Positions 1 to 13,600 of a stretch of 64,000 nt of DNA are shown here, piece by piece. The notes beneath the pieces are model-generated. The model did not search any database. It saw nothing but the letters and a program-made list of their open reading frames with translations, and was not told the DNA's origin. The position numbers were made by a program, and so were the translations under genes. Every line of letters starts with the position of its first letter. Position 1 is the stretch's first letter. Where the stretch lies: positions 32,146,069 through 32,210,068 of the forward strand of contig NC_023758.2 of NCBI RefSeq assembly GCF_000499845.2, read 5' to 3'. The DNA comes from Phaseolus vulgaris. Lineage: Eukaryota; Streptophyta; Magnoliopsida; Fabales; Fabaceae.

Positions 1-175
1 CAATTTAGAAACTATTTTATAAATTTTATGAATAATAGAAACTACTTTAAATATCAATAATTCTTTTAGTTTCTAAAATAATATATAATTTAATTAATAT
101 TGTAACTAATTATTTTTAATCTCTAAAATTGGTTTTTATTTAATTTTAATAATTTTTTTTAGCTATAATATTTAA
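1..175. mobile_element. Decayed CACTA-type MITE fragment, cut by the window edge
   Basis: Contains the phrases 'taactaattattttt', 'tagtttctaaaat' and 'aattggtttttattt' that also occur in the well-preserved MITE at 33,809-34,157. The left end lies outside the window and the right terminal repeat has decayed. Family membership is by eye only. Confidence 0.5.
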
Positions 176-3100
176 CAGTAACACTTGGTAAAAGTTTTAC
201 GGATGTATTGATGAATTTAACTGTTACCAAATAGTAAACCATTAGTACCTTTAGCTATGATATATAAAAGTGAATTTTGTCAACTACACGGAAAAATTGT
301 AATTTATATCTAGGTCAAATTTTGTTAAAATAAAATAACAATAATAAAGTAATTAAATTATTTATATATTTATATCAACATACAGACTATTATATAGATA
401 CGTAAGTAGATTCAACATAACATACACATATTATATTATATAAGTAATGTTCCTAATCATTACATGCAAATTATAGTTATAGTTGTAGATAATGCACCTA
501 ATAATTATAAATAAGTTATTCCGTAGATAATGATCTAGTCATTATATGCGAAAGCAAACAACAATAACAAATAACAAAGTAATCAAATAATTTATGTATT
601 AGTATATTTTAAAAAGTATGTATTATATCACTTTTAATCTATACAAATAAGACATTAAATTATTTTATATTAACATTAATATTTGTAAATCTGATTTATA
701 TAAAAGAAGTTTTCATTCTAACATTGAATTTTTTTTTCTAAATGCAATTTAATATATATTATTGATCTTGTTGAATAATTATAATATAGACGATAATATC
801 TTATGATTGTAGTTTTACCTTTATAATAATAGTTAGATAATATGGAATTAAATATTTATAATTGTTTTTAATAGAAAAAGTAATAATGATTTATATAATA
901 TTTGATGATTCAATATGAATCTTTATAATTTTCACGTGCTTTCTCAATTTTTTTTTTTTCCTTTTACCTAAATAATTGACATATTTAATCTTTGCTATTG
1001 TTAGAAAAAAAAAATCAATAATGTGACTTTTTATTTTATATTTTACGTTATATGTCACGGAGGCTTCAAACACTTAGAGTCACTAAATTAAAATTAAAAT
1101 TAAAATTTTATAACAATTCGATTTAATTTAACAAAAAATAATATTATATACAATAGCTTTAAGCAAATTTTGAGTACCTAAACCAATATTGCATTTCCTT
1201 TGGTATGGATAGAACATATTACAATTTATTTAAATGAAAAAAGAGAGAGTTGAGGATAGACTCTTTTTTTTATTGAAAAGGTTAAAGAAAATAATTAATG
1301 TATTATTAAGTCAATCGATAATGTATAGCGTATATATATTGAATATGGTGTATTTTGATGTCTAATCAAATGTCCTATTTAATTTGTAAAACTTGAAACT
1401 TGAATTATTACCATTATAAATCTATATTTATCTATAACAGTATTTTGTTTTGGTAATTAATATTAATTTTGAATTTTTGGTTACATTGCGTGCTAGTGTT
1501 CTAATCCTAGATTAATTTTGTAAATGTTAAGTGATAATATAAAATATTGAATATAAAAGAGTTAAGTAGAAGAAAGAAGAGGGAGGCTAAGATTGTGATT
1601 AAGCATTTGTTTTGGAAGTTGTGCGTGCATATAGGGTATGGCATGGTAATCTTAAAAAGTTAGTGAGAAGTGACATTGTAATCTCACATGTGATCCTTAA
1701 CTTTATCTGGGTATTTTAATTTGGAGAGTTGAAAACTTTGGAGAATTCTGGTAGGAGCAGAGTGGGCAGTGCTGGTTTCACTTTCAAGGGTCACCTCCTA
1801 TGATTGATTTAAAGAAAGACTCCTATCTTATGGCCCACGACCAATGCCACAACTTATTTCATTCTCCTCTTTTCAACTCTCTCTCACAACCACAACCTCA
1901 ACCTCTCTTCTCCGTCCAATGCAACTTCACCTTCTGCAGATTCTCCTCCTTTATTTCCTTTTACATCTTTTTCACATCCATAAATTATATTTCATACTCT
2001 CATATTTTAAGAAAAAGTATTTTCACTCTGATATCACATAATCTTCCTATCCTTTAAAATAACTTGATTTGTTCCTGCTGGAAAGAAAAGTTTATGTAGG
2101 GTTAGAGTGATTTTTCCTGAGTATTTGGGTTGTCTCTCTAACTTGAGACACCTCTATTGTATCTAGAATGAACTTTTCATATTGTAATTAGGAAATGAAT
2201 AGGATTTCCTTAAGGAGACCAGTAAAATATCTCTTATATCATATTGCATTGCATGATTTTGTCATATTTTAACATTTAAATGCAACTATACCAAATAATA
2301 TTATTTCATGTGAATTGTTTTGGATCTTGTCCAGAGTGGCTCAAATGGATTCTTACTATCCAATCTCAGCTCAAATAAAGACCAATTAAGAATTAAAAGG
2401 TAAAAAAAAAATAGAATTTATAATTTAGATCGACATATAGATTGACTTGAAGGTAATATAGGGATGTAATTCACATTAAATAACATACATTAGTTAAAAA
2501 TCATAATAATTATTAATAAAAGAGGTGATTGATTAGCTAATTAACTAAGTAGCACTATGGGCAAATTAACTTCAAAAAAATTCGAACTTATCATTGAACA
2601 ATGTTCGCAATAGATTTTATAAATAAAAAATATTTTACAGATAAATGTATGTTCTTTTAACTTACTTAAATATTAGAAAATCTTTTAAAGATATTCTTTC
2701 TATCTCTAAAATTCAGACATTGTTAGGATCTGAAAAGTATTAGACGAACAACGATGACTTTTAAAAAAGTTGAAGATCATATTCCAAACAAAAATCATAA
2801 ATAATCTATGATAGATTACAATTTTCATTGTTATGTGGGTCATGGTTTCATTCAACTCCTCACTGGTTCACTAACTTAGTATTTTCTTAAAGAATACTAA
2901 TGACATAGTTAACTAGGAATTGACTTGGATCTCACTTGTAAAACTCACTTATTCAACTTCACTAGTACAAAATTAATAAAAGAAATTAAGTTATTTTAAA
3001 ATGGTAAGAGTAAAGCATAATTATAAGGTGTAAAAGTAAATTTAATCCAAAATTATGATAATAAAAAGATATTTAGTTAGGGATACTATTAATGTCGAAA

Positions 3101-4028
3101 TATAATAGAAAGATGTTTAATAAAGAATATGACATTTTTTTAATGAAGATGTAATAATAATAGCAAGTGTTCCTACAACCTAATGTCTAAGGGTGATAAA
3201 CCAGACCTATAAATAACTAACGTTGGTGTAATGTTACTGTGAATAATGTATTTTTTTCTAGTGCAAGCAGGTATTGGCCTAGGGCATAGATGGCATCTTA
3301 CTTTGAACCCCAAAATGACTTGAATATAGGTCAAAGTTTAATTTAATTTGAAAGGAAAGAAAGGACCAAGCTAAAGGAAAATAATAATTGGAAAGGTAGC
3401 TGCACCAAAATGTTCAGTCATTAACTAATTATTAGCTAGGTTCTCAACCTAGCTAGCCTCCTTTTTCTTTTTTTCTATCCCAAACTTGATCCTAGTCCCA
3501 ATAAGCAATTAGTGGGAAACACAGGCATCTCTTATATTCAATCTATGTTCGAACTTTCATTTGTCCTTAAAGTCTTCTAATAATTACCTCAATACAACTT
3601 TGTACTCTTTAAATTGAGTTCAAATGGAGGAATATAAGTATTAGAGATATATAGGTGTTTCATTTTAGCATTATGACGAGTAAGCACATGTTAAAAAATA
3701 ATTAAAAGGAGGGTTTATGCAAAAGATTGGTGTTTCAATTTTACTATTTTGGCCTGTCACTTTCAGCTTGCCCTACACCAAATTGTATATGTATGGTACT
3801 AATAATAACCTGCTTGTCCAATCTAGGCAACTTCAAAATTTTGTAGAAATTCCTAAAGATAAGGTAAATTAACACATGAACTATGTTCTCAACCAACAAA
3901 ATATATCTTTCATATTTTTGGTTGTCATTTTTTTTTCAGATGCAAGGAACATATATAATTAAACTATATGATTGGAGGGGTTTTAAAAGATAAAATTTCT
4001 TAGGGACTGACAAGAAATTTGTGACTTT
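176..4028. other. Intergenic, AT-rich, no gene recognised
   Basis: No conserved reading frame. About 1,560-2,060 is less AT-rich and has C/T-rich stretches with an 85-codon open frame (1,800-2,057). Its composition (Ser, Phe, Pro, Gln) is what C/T-rich non-coding DNA gives by chance, and I recognise no domain. It could be a transcribed leader or promoter. Confidence 0.6.
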
Positions 4029-4335
4029 TTTTTTATCAACAATAAACAATAAATAAATGAAAATCACTTTAAAGGTGGTTCAATCCTTATACAAAGATAC
4101 ACAAATAACTAGAACCACTTACCTAATCAAACGAAAGCAAGCATAAACTAAAATCACAACCTGAAAACATCAAGAAACCATCATCATGCACGTCAAAGAT
4201 TTCAAACACCAATCAAAAAAGGAAAACGAAGCAGAACGAGATTTTGCAGAAATTCAAAACTAATCATTTACTTGCACTTACAACCCCGCCCAAATTATAC
4301 TCCATACAATATTAACCGAGTCAAATGGTGACAGT
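4029..4335 (-). mobile_element. LINE 3'-end remnant
   Basis: On the minus strand this ends in the same tail as the other LINE copies here: a line equivalent to 'accactttaaaggtggttc', then TTTATTTATT-like DNA and a short 'tgataaaa' tail. It matches in layout the 3' end of the LINE at 35.6-36.6 kb. No coding part remains. The 5' boundary is approximate. Confidence 0.5.
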
Positions 4336-6493
4336 ACATAATAGAGAACACACAAGTTGAATATAATGTTTAAGGAATTTAATAACGAAAATGATACTCT
4401 GCGCTTTTGGAACCATAACAATCAATTTGATGATCTAATAAAAAGATTCTTCCCTTTTGTTCACAGAATGGGTTTATTACTATTACAGTATTTAGAGGCG
4501 TGGTTAAGTGATGCATGTGTACGTACTTACGCGTGCAACCAAATCTGAATGTAATGCATACTGAATAGTGAACAAGGACTTCAATCTGGAATTAAATGTT
4601 TTAGTCAGTGTATACTACTTCAAATATATAAAAGAAATTGGTTCAGATATGTCCAGATTTTGGTATTAAAAGAAAAAAAAAATATTACTTTGATAACTAT
4701 AAATTAAAATCCATAAATTTATAATTGTGATTTAATTTATACAACTGTAATTTGATTTATATAATTTTAAAATTATTTTATTCTAATAAAATATTATTTC
4801 TCTTTCTAATTATATGATGATATATTCTATATTCAGACATTGAAAAGCGGATCCTTAATGCCTCTGTGTGCTTCTTTTAAAACTACTTCATATGTAAAAC
4901 TAAATCCAGCTCAAAATTAAATGAGTTTTGTAAATGATTAAGAACTAGAATCTGACTCATCAGGAAACTTGGTGGGTCAGACTGATACACTAGCTCACTT
5001 AAAAAAATCATCTCAATTAAAAATTAATATTAAAACTTGAAGATTTTATAGGTTAAAAAGTTGAAAAAACTTTGTAGTTGACATATAAAATTTAATTTAT
5101 GAAAATAGAAAAATAAGTTAGTGTGATATTTTTAATCATGTAATTTTTATTTATTTATGAAGTTTTAATTTTTATGGACTGTTATTTTTAAAATATATAT
5201 AATAAATTCTAAAAATGATTTTTTATTTATTTTGTTATAATTTTTTTTATTGATCTCTTCAACCCGTACAATATGTGGAAAACTAAAGCAAATCAAATTT
5301 TTTAAAGATTAAATGCCAAGGGAGTTAAGCTGGACAGACGAATGCTATAAAGTGGATAAAGATCAACAATTTGGCAACTTTACAAAATTATTTGTTTCCA
5401 TGTTTTTTTCTATTTTTCATCAATGATTAAACAAAAAAATACTATCTTCATTTTTGTACTATGTAACTCACGTCATAATTAATATAAATTTTAAGATAAT
5501 TATAATAAAGTTCTTAAATTTATGGCATATATAATTATGCTTCACTGGTAATATACAATTATTTTACATATAAGAAAAAAAATATGTTTACCTTATAACC
5601 ACGTTTTTTTCCCCTCAGCTATAAATTACACATAAAGAGCTAGGTAGGTGGTGACACTCCCAATATCATTTCATGGTGTCTACTATATGTTTGTGAATGA
5701 GAAAAAGCAAAGTTAGTGATGACAAGGAGTGAATGAAAATAGTATTAGTATCTTACTGTCAATGAACATTTGAAAACAAACAAACGTTAAGTGCAGAGTA
5801 TAGTTGGGGTTTTGTATCCTAATATACTTATTTCTTTTCTTAAGAATTGGTTAAACACAAGTACACGGTTTTAAATGCAGTGAAAGTGGGGATAATTATT
5901 TTTTCTCTTACATTATATTTTCTGCATGTCCTAACATATACGCTGCCTAACAATGTTGTAAAGTAGAAAGAATGATTGAAACCAAATGGTGGTTCCTCTT
6001 CTTGTTCTTTTCACTAAAGACTGGTTCCTGCGGTCACATTTGCTTTCACTTTCTTAATTTGTTTTCCACATGATGAATTTTGTAATAATTAAGTTAGTGT
6101 TCGTAAAGCTAGTAAAAGGTATCATCAGCCCACAAAACCATAATTGATCCAAAAAATAGTTGGTAGTTTAGTTAATTACACCAAACTTTTGAAAGTCAAC
6201 TATCACACGTCTTTAAACTTGATTAAGTATTTAAGTATTACTGTTAACATCAGTTCATCGTACTTGAATTAGCAAGATGTCAATTACACTTGTAAGAGAT
6301 GAGGAATAATATGTGTTTTAACAAGAGTTTAATTTATTAGAAGATAATAGAAACTCTATAGTTCCAGTATATTAAATTATTAATATTTGTTATCTAAAGA
6401 AAATAAAAAGGTCTCAGAACGAATAAGGTGATTTGATTAAAAAAATTACATTGATATACACCTTTGTACACTTTTTTCATACTTTTGGGACCA
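4336..6493. other. Intergenic, AT-rich, nothing recognised
   Basis: Both strands were read. No domain-like open frame, RNA gene or repeat boundary could be supported. Confidence 0.6.
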
Positions 6494-6810
6494 AATGTTA
6501 ATCATAATCATGAAATAAAAATTAATTTTAGAAATCATTTTAGTACCTAATTAGTTTATTATTATTGTTAAATGGTTTCTAAAATGGTATCTACTTAGCA
6601 ACCAAAATTTTTTTTACCAAATTTAGAATCTAAATAATTGGTAGTTAAAACTTTAGTGGCTAATTAGATATCAATTTAGAAATTATTTAACAATAATAGA
6701 AACTAATTTATAAACCAATTTTTTTTAAATGGTCTTTAATTTAATTACTATTTCAACTAATTATTTTGGTCTCTAAAAATTGATTTCTATTTGATGATTT
6801 TCTTGTAGTG
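6494..6810. mobile_element. CACTA-type MITE, left end damaged
   Basis: The right end reads 'gatgattttcttgtagtg', the exact inverse of CACTACAAGAAAATCATC-type termini. The left end keeps 'aatcatgaaataaaaatt' but has lost CACTACAAG. The interior shares long phrases with the 33,809-34,157 copy, such as 'aaccaatt' and 'ggtctctaaa'. Non-coding, so it would need a transposase from elsewhere. Confidence 0.75.
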
Positions 6811-6926
6811 ACGGGTTCTTAATGTTCTATATTAGTTAAATTGAAATTTGTATGTCCTTGCTATTTGAAACCAAATAATAATTATAGTTCAAACAAATCA
6901 ATAATTTCAAATATTATGTAAAAAAA

Positions 6927-7160
6927 AGTTTCATGAAAGTCCAAACAAATCAATAATTTCATCTAACTACATAGAAATACATAATCATATTATGTGATGT
7001 CAACTATAAATATAAACTACAGGTTTCTGAAAAAGGAATGAGGTTCTACCTCTTCTATGACATGTATTTTTCCTGTTATTCTCCCTTGTCATTTTCTTTA
7101 CAATGAGTTATATATTATGAACATTGTTTTCACAATAGAATGTAACAAACTTTTGCATCA
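6927..7160 (+). repeat. 5' LTR of deleted Ty1/copia element (approximate)
   Basis: Shares a long interrupted match with about 7,645-7,886, including 'acatagaaatac', 'ttttctttacaa(t)aatgagtt' and 'aatgtaacaaacttttgca'. It is followed by 'tatgtcgctatgagcc', a decayed form of the initiator-Met primer site TGGTATCAGAGCC usual in copia elements. The start is approximate because the terminal TGTT is not preserved. Confidence 0.6.
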
Positions 7161-7204
7161 TTATGTCGCTATGAGCCTTTTGTGTTTTTACCTTTTTTTC
7201 TCCC

Positions 7205-7662
7205 ATGTTTGACATTCACACTCACATTGATCCTGAAATTTCCCTTGACAACGGGATTACAAATCCTAGTTTTCATCCCTCCAACCCTTATTACATTCAT
7301 CACAGTGAAGGATCCAGTTCTGTAACCATTACCTATGTCCTCGGTGGCTTAAATTATTATTTGTGGTCCTGAGCCATTCGTACAACTTTAATCTATGAAA
7401 ACAAAATGGAATTTCTCATTGGTGATGTTACTGAACCTGCACCCATTGATCCTCTATATGCAACATGGAAATGTTGCAATTCCTTAATTATGTCTTGACT
7501 TTTCAATCTTCTGTCTCAACCTATTGTCTAAAGTTAGCATATATCCTCACTAAAACTCTTCCACCACAACTATTTCACTCCAATTTATCCAAGTTGAAGC
7601 TTCTTTACATCTTCAAACCTCTATCTTGTGAGGGGTTGAAAGAATGTTACACAATAACCCAA
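7205..7662 (+). pseudogene. Copia gag N-terminus fused by deletion to the RNase H C-terminus
   Basis: Translation from the ATG at 7,205 gives a copia-type Gag N-terminus: an acidic start, then a 'NPYYIHHSEG' block, 'YYLWS' and 'WKCCNSL', with several stops. At about 7,527-7,535 the reading jumps to the very end of the copia polyprotein, recognisable by 'YILTKTLPP' (normally A-D-I-L-T-K-x-L-P) and the 'KLKLL' block. Everything between (rest of Gag, protease, integrase, reverse transcriptase) is missing, so the internal part is about 0.45 kb where several kb are normal. A purine-rich stretch 'gaggggttgaaagaa' just before 7,645 fits the polypurine tract. The copy cannot move on its own. Confidence 0.7.
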
Positions 7663-7886
7663 ACAAACTAGTAATTCCAGCCCAATCACATAGAAATACA
7701 GAGTCATATTATGCAATGAAAGATGTTGTAGTATGAGATGTAAATATGCACTATGTACCTCTCATATGAGTTGTATTTCTTTTTTTATTCTCCTTTATCA
7801 TTTTCTTTACATAATGAGTTGCATATATTTTGAGCAATGTTTTCATAATAAAATGTAACAAACTTTTGCACCATATTTATGCATCA
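7645..7886 (+). repeat. Second LTR of the deleted copia element (approximate end)
   Basis: Starts with TGTTAC directly after the purine tract and repeats the 6,927-7,160 LTR with many point changes and small indels. It is followed at 7,890-7,925 by 'ttgctatgagcctttcatgtttttaccttcttttctc', which matches the primer-site and leader DNA that follows the first LTR (see findings). Confidence 0.6.
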
Positions 7887-7926
7887 TTCTTTTGCTATGA
7901 GCCTTTCATGTTTTTACCTTCTTTTC

Positions 7927-9479
7927 TCGAGATTTTTCCTCATATATCACTATTTTCATTTTTATATTTCCGTCTAGCATTGTTTAGTTTTTATTTTCTT
8001 ATCTAGCACAATTTTGTTTTTATTTCCCTATCTAGCATGTTTCAAAAGTAAAAAAAATTAATAAATTAAAAATAATTGAGAATTTTAATTCTGGATGCAT
8101 TAAAATAAATAAATATATTGGTTGTAAAAAATATATTTTTAATTTTTAAAATAGTTAGAAATATAATTATTGAAGAAAGAAATTATTTTTTACAAAATAA
8201 AAATAAAAATTAATAAATTAAAAATGTTTAGTTTAAAATTTAATTTTTTTGTAAGAATAAAGAAAATAAAAAATAAAACCTTACAACAACATAAAAGTTG
8301 AATCTATAAACATAAATTAGTATTTATTTTTTCTTCTCATTTTTAAGTCTCAATTGTAGCATTTGTATTATTTTTTTTAGTGAATTTAAATATTTATAAA
8401 ATTGAAATAGAAAAAAATTTGAAATTTGAAAATTAAAATTAAATATGTAAAAATTTATGAAAAAATATCAATACAAAGAGAATGAAATAATGTATTTTAT
8501 TGGTATTTTGATATAAGCAAATATTATGAATAAAATAAATATAAAATTGTAACATTATTTTGCTTTTTTTTGTATTTTTACAGTAAATTTGAATTGTGGA
8601 GAATAAATTATAATACATTTGTAAATATATTTTTATAATGAAATTTGGATGAAAAAATTATAATATTGGTACCAAATTAAATGCTGATATTTTAAAAAAA
8701 AAAGATATTAAAATAAGTAATAGTAAAAATTAAATAAAATTGTTTGGATATTTTATAAAAAAATATTAAATAAATGGAAATTATAAATAAAAATTAAGTT
8801 ATTCATGATATGTATGTAATAAAAAAAATTAAGTGAATAAATGTATTATTAGGTTTAATAAGAAAATAATTTTAAAATAAAAATTAAGAAAAAAAATTAT
8901 ATTTAAATTGAAAGATTATGTAAATAATGAGTTATATATAAATGTGTCATAAATTATAATAATAAATATTATATAATCATATTTAATTATAAATAAATAT
9001 AAAAAAATTTAAAGAAATGAAATATGTGGTGAATACTAATTAAAATAAAATTTATATATTAGTTAAAAGTGAAAAAAAGACAATACATGATATTTAAATA
9101 ACATAAATAAATGTGAATTGTTTTTAAATGTTTTAATGTTTATTAGTTGTGAATTGTTGTTAATTATAGAAATGATATAGTATATGTTGAACATAAAAAA
9201 TGAAAATAAATTAGAGATGATCATTCATTTAATATTTTCTTCAATGGTAAATTAAATAATTTATGCGAAATGAAACATAATTAATGACGAGAAGTGGACG
9301 CTCTGCAGTAATGTTGGGACACGTCCTTATTACTTTTATTCTTATTTTTTTAAAAACTTATTTATTTCTTCAATAATTATATTTATAACTATTTTAAATA
9401 TTAAAAGTATTTTTTTTTACAACCAATGCATTTATTTTTTTATGCATCCAAAATTAAAATTATCAATTTAATTTAATTT
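7927..9479. other. Very AT-rich intergenic DNA
   Basis: Nearly all A/T with long A and T runs. No open frame or repeat boundary could be supported. May be older decayed transposon DNA. Confidence 0.6.
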
Positions 9480-9725
9480 ATTAATTCCTTTTTAAAAATT
9501 ATTTTATTTTATTTATTGGTTCTAAAATATTAATAGCTAAAACTTAAGTAGCTAATTTAGATACAAATTTATAAATTATTGTATAATTTTTTATTAATAA
9601 TAGAACAACTTTAGATATGAATAAATTTTTAGTCTCTAAATTAGTATCTAATTTAGTTAATATAGTGACTAATTATTTTTTATTTCTATATTTGGTTATT
9701 ATTTAATGATTTTTTTATAATGATA
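9480..9725. mobile_element. Decayed CACTA-type MITE copy
   Basis: Interior phrases such as 'agctaatttagatac', 'gtctctaaattagtatctaatttag' and 'gtgactaattattttt' match the family at 33,809-34,157. The right end 'atgatttttttataatga' is a decayed form of ATGATTTTCTTGTAGTG. The left end is not defined. Confidence 0.55.
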
Positions 9726-9929
9726 AATTTTAAAGAAATATAAAATTAAAGTTTAAATAATTTTTTGATAATTAATATTTCTCTCTTCACTAATTTTATT
9801 TTATTTCTTAAATTTAAAAATAGCATGAAATTTCCTTTCCATCGTAATTGTCTATTGTAATAATATTATTATTAATAATAATAAATATGATTTTCTCATT
9901 AAACACAACTAGTGGGAAAACTAGATGCG

Positions 9930-10340
9930 AGAGTGGATAAATGCTTATCATTTCTAAGTAGAAATGTAAAATGTTCTTACAAGGTTAGATTCTTCCTGAA
10001 GTAACTTCTTCTTCGTCCACTTCCAGTCTTCTCGGTTTTTAGGTGTTATGGTCCTTTCGTATTCATCAATGACGGGTATACCTGTAAAGATGCTTCGATA
10101 CTCAAGTCAATATGAGTAAAATCTATAGATGTAAGAATTAAAAAAAGTTACTTTGTGTCTCTTGAATGTCTCTCTTATTTATACTTTTTTGTTGGATCCT
10201 TATATATTGTCATGGGCCTATGCGTAGGCCCTAAAAGAAGACTCAATTATACCTTAATAATGTTTTCCATATAATTTAGCATGTTAGCTAATGATATTTT
10301 AAGATATCGTAATTTGAGTTTAACTATGATGAATAACATT
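9930..10340 (+). mobile_element. Possible decayed gypsy LTR remnant
   Basis: Holds the string 'tacctgtaaagatgcttcgatactcaagtca', which resembles a phrase common in plant Ty3/gypsy LTRs (a 'tacctgcaaag...ctc(c)ga.gctcaagtca' type), here with C changed to T at several places. No terminal repeats or TSD found. Weak call from memory of the family, not from an alignment. Confidence 0.3.
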
Positions 10341-10388
10341 CGACGATGTCGACCTTCCAACCAAGCGATAATACGTAAAGTAAGGGGT

Positions 10389-10697
10389 AAGAAAACATAA
10401 CAATGTTACAACATAAAGAGACGACAATGGAATAATATTGTGATGTAGGAACATAACTCTTAAGTTCTCATATTTATTTTACTTTTTTGTGCAGATGTAA
10501 CTTGGCTTTAAGAAAACATAACTCTTAAGTTCTCATATTTATTTTACTTTTTTGTGCAGATGTAACTTGGCTTTAAGAAAACATAACAATGTGACAACAT
10601 AAAGAGACAATGAAATAATATTGTGACGTAGCAACATAACTCTTAAGTTATCATATTTATTTTACTTTTTTGTGCATATGTAACTTGGCTTTAAGTG
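10389..10697. repeat. Compound tandem repeat A-B-B-A-B
   Basis: Unit B (about 65 bp, 'acataactcttaagttctc...aacttggctttaag') starts at 10,451, 10,516 and 10,634. The first two are adjacent and identical over their length. Unit A ('gaaaacataacaatgt.acaacataaagag...aataatattgtga.gta') starts at 10,391 and 10,577. No coding potential. Confidence 0.85.
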
Positions 10698-10699
10698 AA

Positions 10700-13600
10700 C
10701 ATAGTTTCTTAAGCGAAGATAGATTTTTTTTGTTTGACTACTTAATTAGATTGTAGGTAGGTAAAACAGAGTTCTACTATGTTTATTTTATTATCATTTA
10801 ACCGAGTGGAACTTGAACCGAAATACAACATAATAGTGTTTATGATCAAGATCAGTTAAACATAACCTTTTCAGTAGTTCTTCTATTATTTCTTAGTACG
10901 ATGGATTGGAATGTCTAACTTACAAGTTTGGTTCGTTGGCAAAATAAGCACATACACTTTAGTTTATTTTGTCATCCAATATTCACTATAAATATAACTC
11001 TTTCCTGTATTTACATAGTTACAAATATTTAGTGAGCAGATTTTCATTGGAACCAAATCATCCTCTTTGAATATTTAACATTAGAAAAATATCTTTGAGT
11101 TAATTATAAATATGATTTAAGAAAAATCTGTTGTCATTTTATACCTATCAAAGGAATTTCTCTCATATCCATTGACATTAACATCTAATATCCTGCCACA
11201 TATTTAAAAAAAAATAAAATCATAAAACTTATCTTTCCACAGTGCTGAAGTTTCTACTTGAGAGTGACCTTTTTATTTTGAATCATTTCTCTAATTTTCA
11301 CATAGTGAAATAACCAAGTACTATAAAAAAAAGTGTAAGAAAAAAAAAATAGTGTTGGTAGCATAGTAATAGAGGAAGAAAGAAGGGAAGCATGATTCAG
11401 TAAGAAGGTAGTGGTAGCAGTGAATTGATCTGAGCACATCTTGCATCTCATTGGTTTGTGAATCTATGACATGAAAAGTTGATTATTTTATGATAAAATA
11501 ATGTTTCTGCTATTTATATCAATATTTATGATACAAGAGACAAGAGGAGGAGAGTGGGACCAAAAACCTAAGTGCATGTGATGAGTTTGATATGATATGG
11601 TCAGTAGTTTGGATTATTTGAAGCGTCAAGTTTATTGACGACTTGCTAGATTTTCTGGCACTCCATATCTCTTTTATCTGAAGCAAGCAACGCGTGACAT
11701 TTTTCCCTTCTACTTTTTTCTTAACCACAAATAAATATTATTTGAGGGGAGGGAGTGTGAGGCTTATTGGCTTGTGACAGTGAATGTAGGAATAGGGAAG
11801 AAAGAGAAGAAAGAGAAGAAAGAAAAGAAAGAAGTAATTGCTCACATTTTAGACTTCACACATCACATGCTTGATGGGTTGTTTTGTTCCCATCAAAAGC
11901 CCCCCTTCATTTATGGTTCTGACTGTGACCCTTAAACACTTTCTCTCTCATCTTTTTTGGAAAAATATGTGAGGGCTGCCTGGGGGGACTCAACTGCCAA
12001 GGGAAACCAAAAACACAACACAAACATTTCACCAAACACTTCTGCACCCATTCACTAACGCCACCCAAACATTCTATTTTTACTTCTTTTTTTCTTCCTT
12101 TAATCAATTTTTTTCTTTTTTATATTACTATCTAAAACATAATATTATTAATCATACAATATTTCATTTTAAGATTCTTTTCAAACACTCAAAAAGAATA
12201 CATGAATTTACATGTATGCCTCTGTTGTCTATATTGAAATGAGATGAGATGACATTGCCAAAAATAGCACTTTTCTTAATAAAAACAAACCAACAAACTC
12301 CTCACATTTGTTGTGTTATTTGCCGCAATTGGCTTTGTGGAGTTAGTTAACTTTGGGATTGGTGGATGCTTTTGGGACCCATAAAACCTCTGCATTCTAC
12401 AACTCTTAACAGACCTCATTCTTAAATATAATTAACAAAAATATATTACATTAAATAAATTATTGATAAACTAGAAATAGACCAAAAACAAATTACACAC
12501 TCTGGATACTTAATTAAAAAGAATGAAGGAATAGAGATAAAAAGGAAAATTTATATAATTACGGGTTATTATTATGAAACATTGAATTATTATTTTTGTC
12601 TATAATTGAATATGAGTTTATATGTTCTATATCATGTTGGTAATTTGGTTTATTCATAATATTTGTATTTATAATATGAAACTATAATTTTAGATTTAAA
12701 ATTTGAAAAAGAAATTTTAGAAATGATTTTTAGAATTGGTTTCGATTAAAATTGTTCTTTTAATATTAAATTATTAAGAATAAATTTTACTATGTTAATT
12801 TATTTTATTTTTAAAAATTGTTTTCTGATGACAAACACAAATTTTTAGGTTAACATCAATAAATATTATTTTTATTTGATATTATTTAATTTTTTTTAAG
12901 ATGTTAGTTAGAATGAGTTCGAATTATTTATCAATCAATATTAATAAAATTTTCTTAACTAATATTTAATTAAATAACGTGTTATTTTTGTCTGATATAA
13001 GTAGGATTAAGTAATAAATTTTATATTTTATATTTGGTGAAAACTAAAATAATTTATCTAAACATATAAAAACTAATAAATATTTTAAAGGGTATTATCC
13101 AAACAAAAAAATTTAAAAATTAAACAATTTGAATTAAAAACAATAAATTCAACATATATTTACATTTTCTGAGAATTTTAAAATATTATATCTAAACATA
13201 ACATGTGTGATTATATTAAAAATATTAAAAAAACACATTTAATTAAAGACTTTTTATTTTAAAATGTGTAACCCATGGATATGTGATAAAGTTGAACCAG
13301 ATTAAAAAGTTTTGTAACTACACAAGTTGAAGTGGATTGATCATGATGGAGCTTATGAATTTAAAACTGAAGATATAGTAATGAAGTGAGTTAACCTTTT
13401 TTTAGCATTTGTATTGTTTTAAATTTTGAACATGTTTATGTGATTGGCATGATTTGCATGAATGAGAAAAGAGGTGATTCTGTGAAGAAGGGTGAGAGTC
13501 CCAACAATTGTGGTGTCTCTCCTCGAGCCCACCGTCTGCTTCCTGGTTGACTACTTCTCCTCTCTTACTTTATCGCAAACATAGTCACTAACCCAAATGC

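Noticed and set aside
1800..2057. 85-codon frame in C/T-rich DNA
   Set aside because: Low-complexity composition, no domain and no intron or neighbour support.
11950..11985. 'tgcctggggggactc' similar to part of miR395
   Set aside because: Only about 13 of 21 positions agree and no foldback partner was seen.
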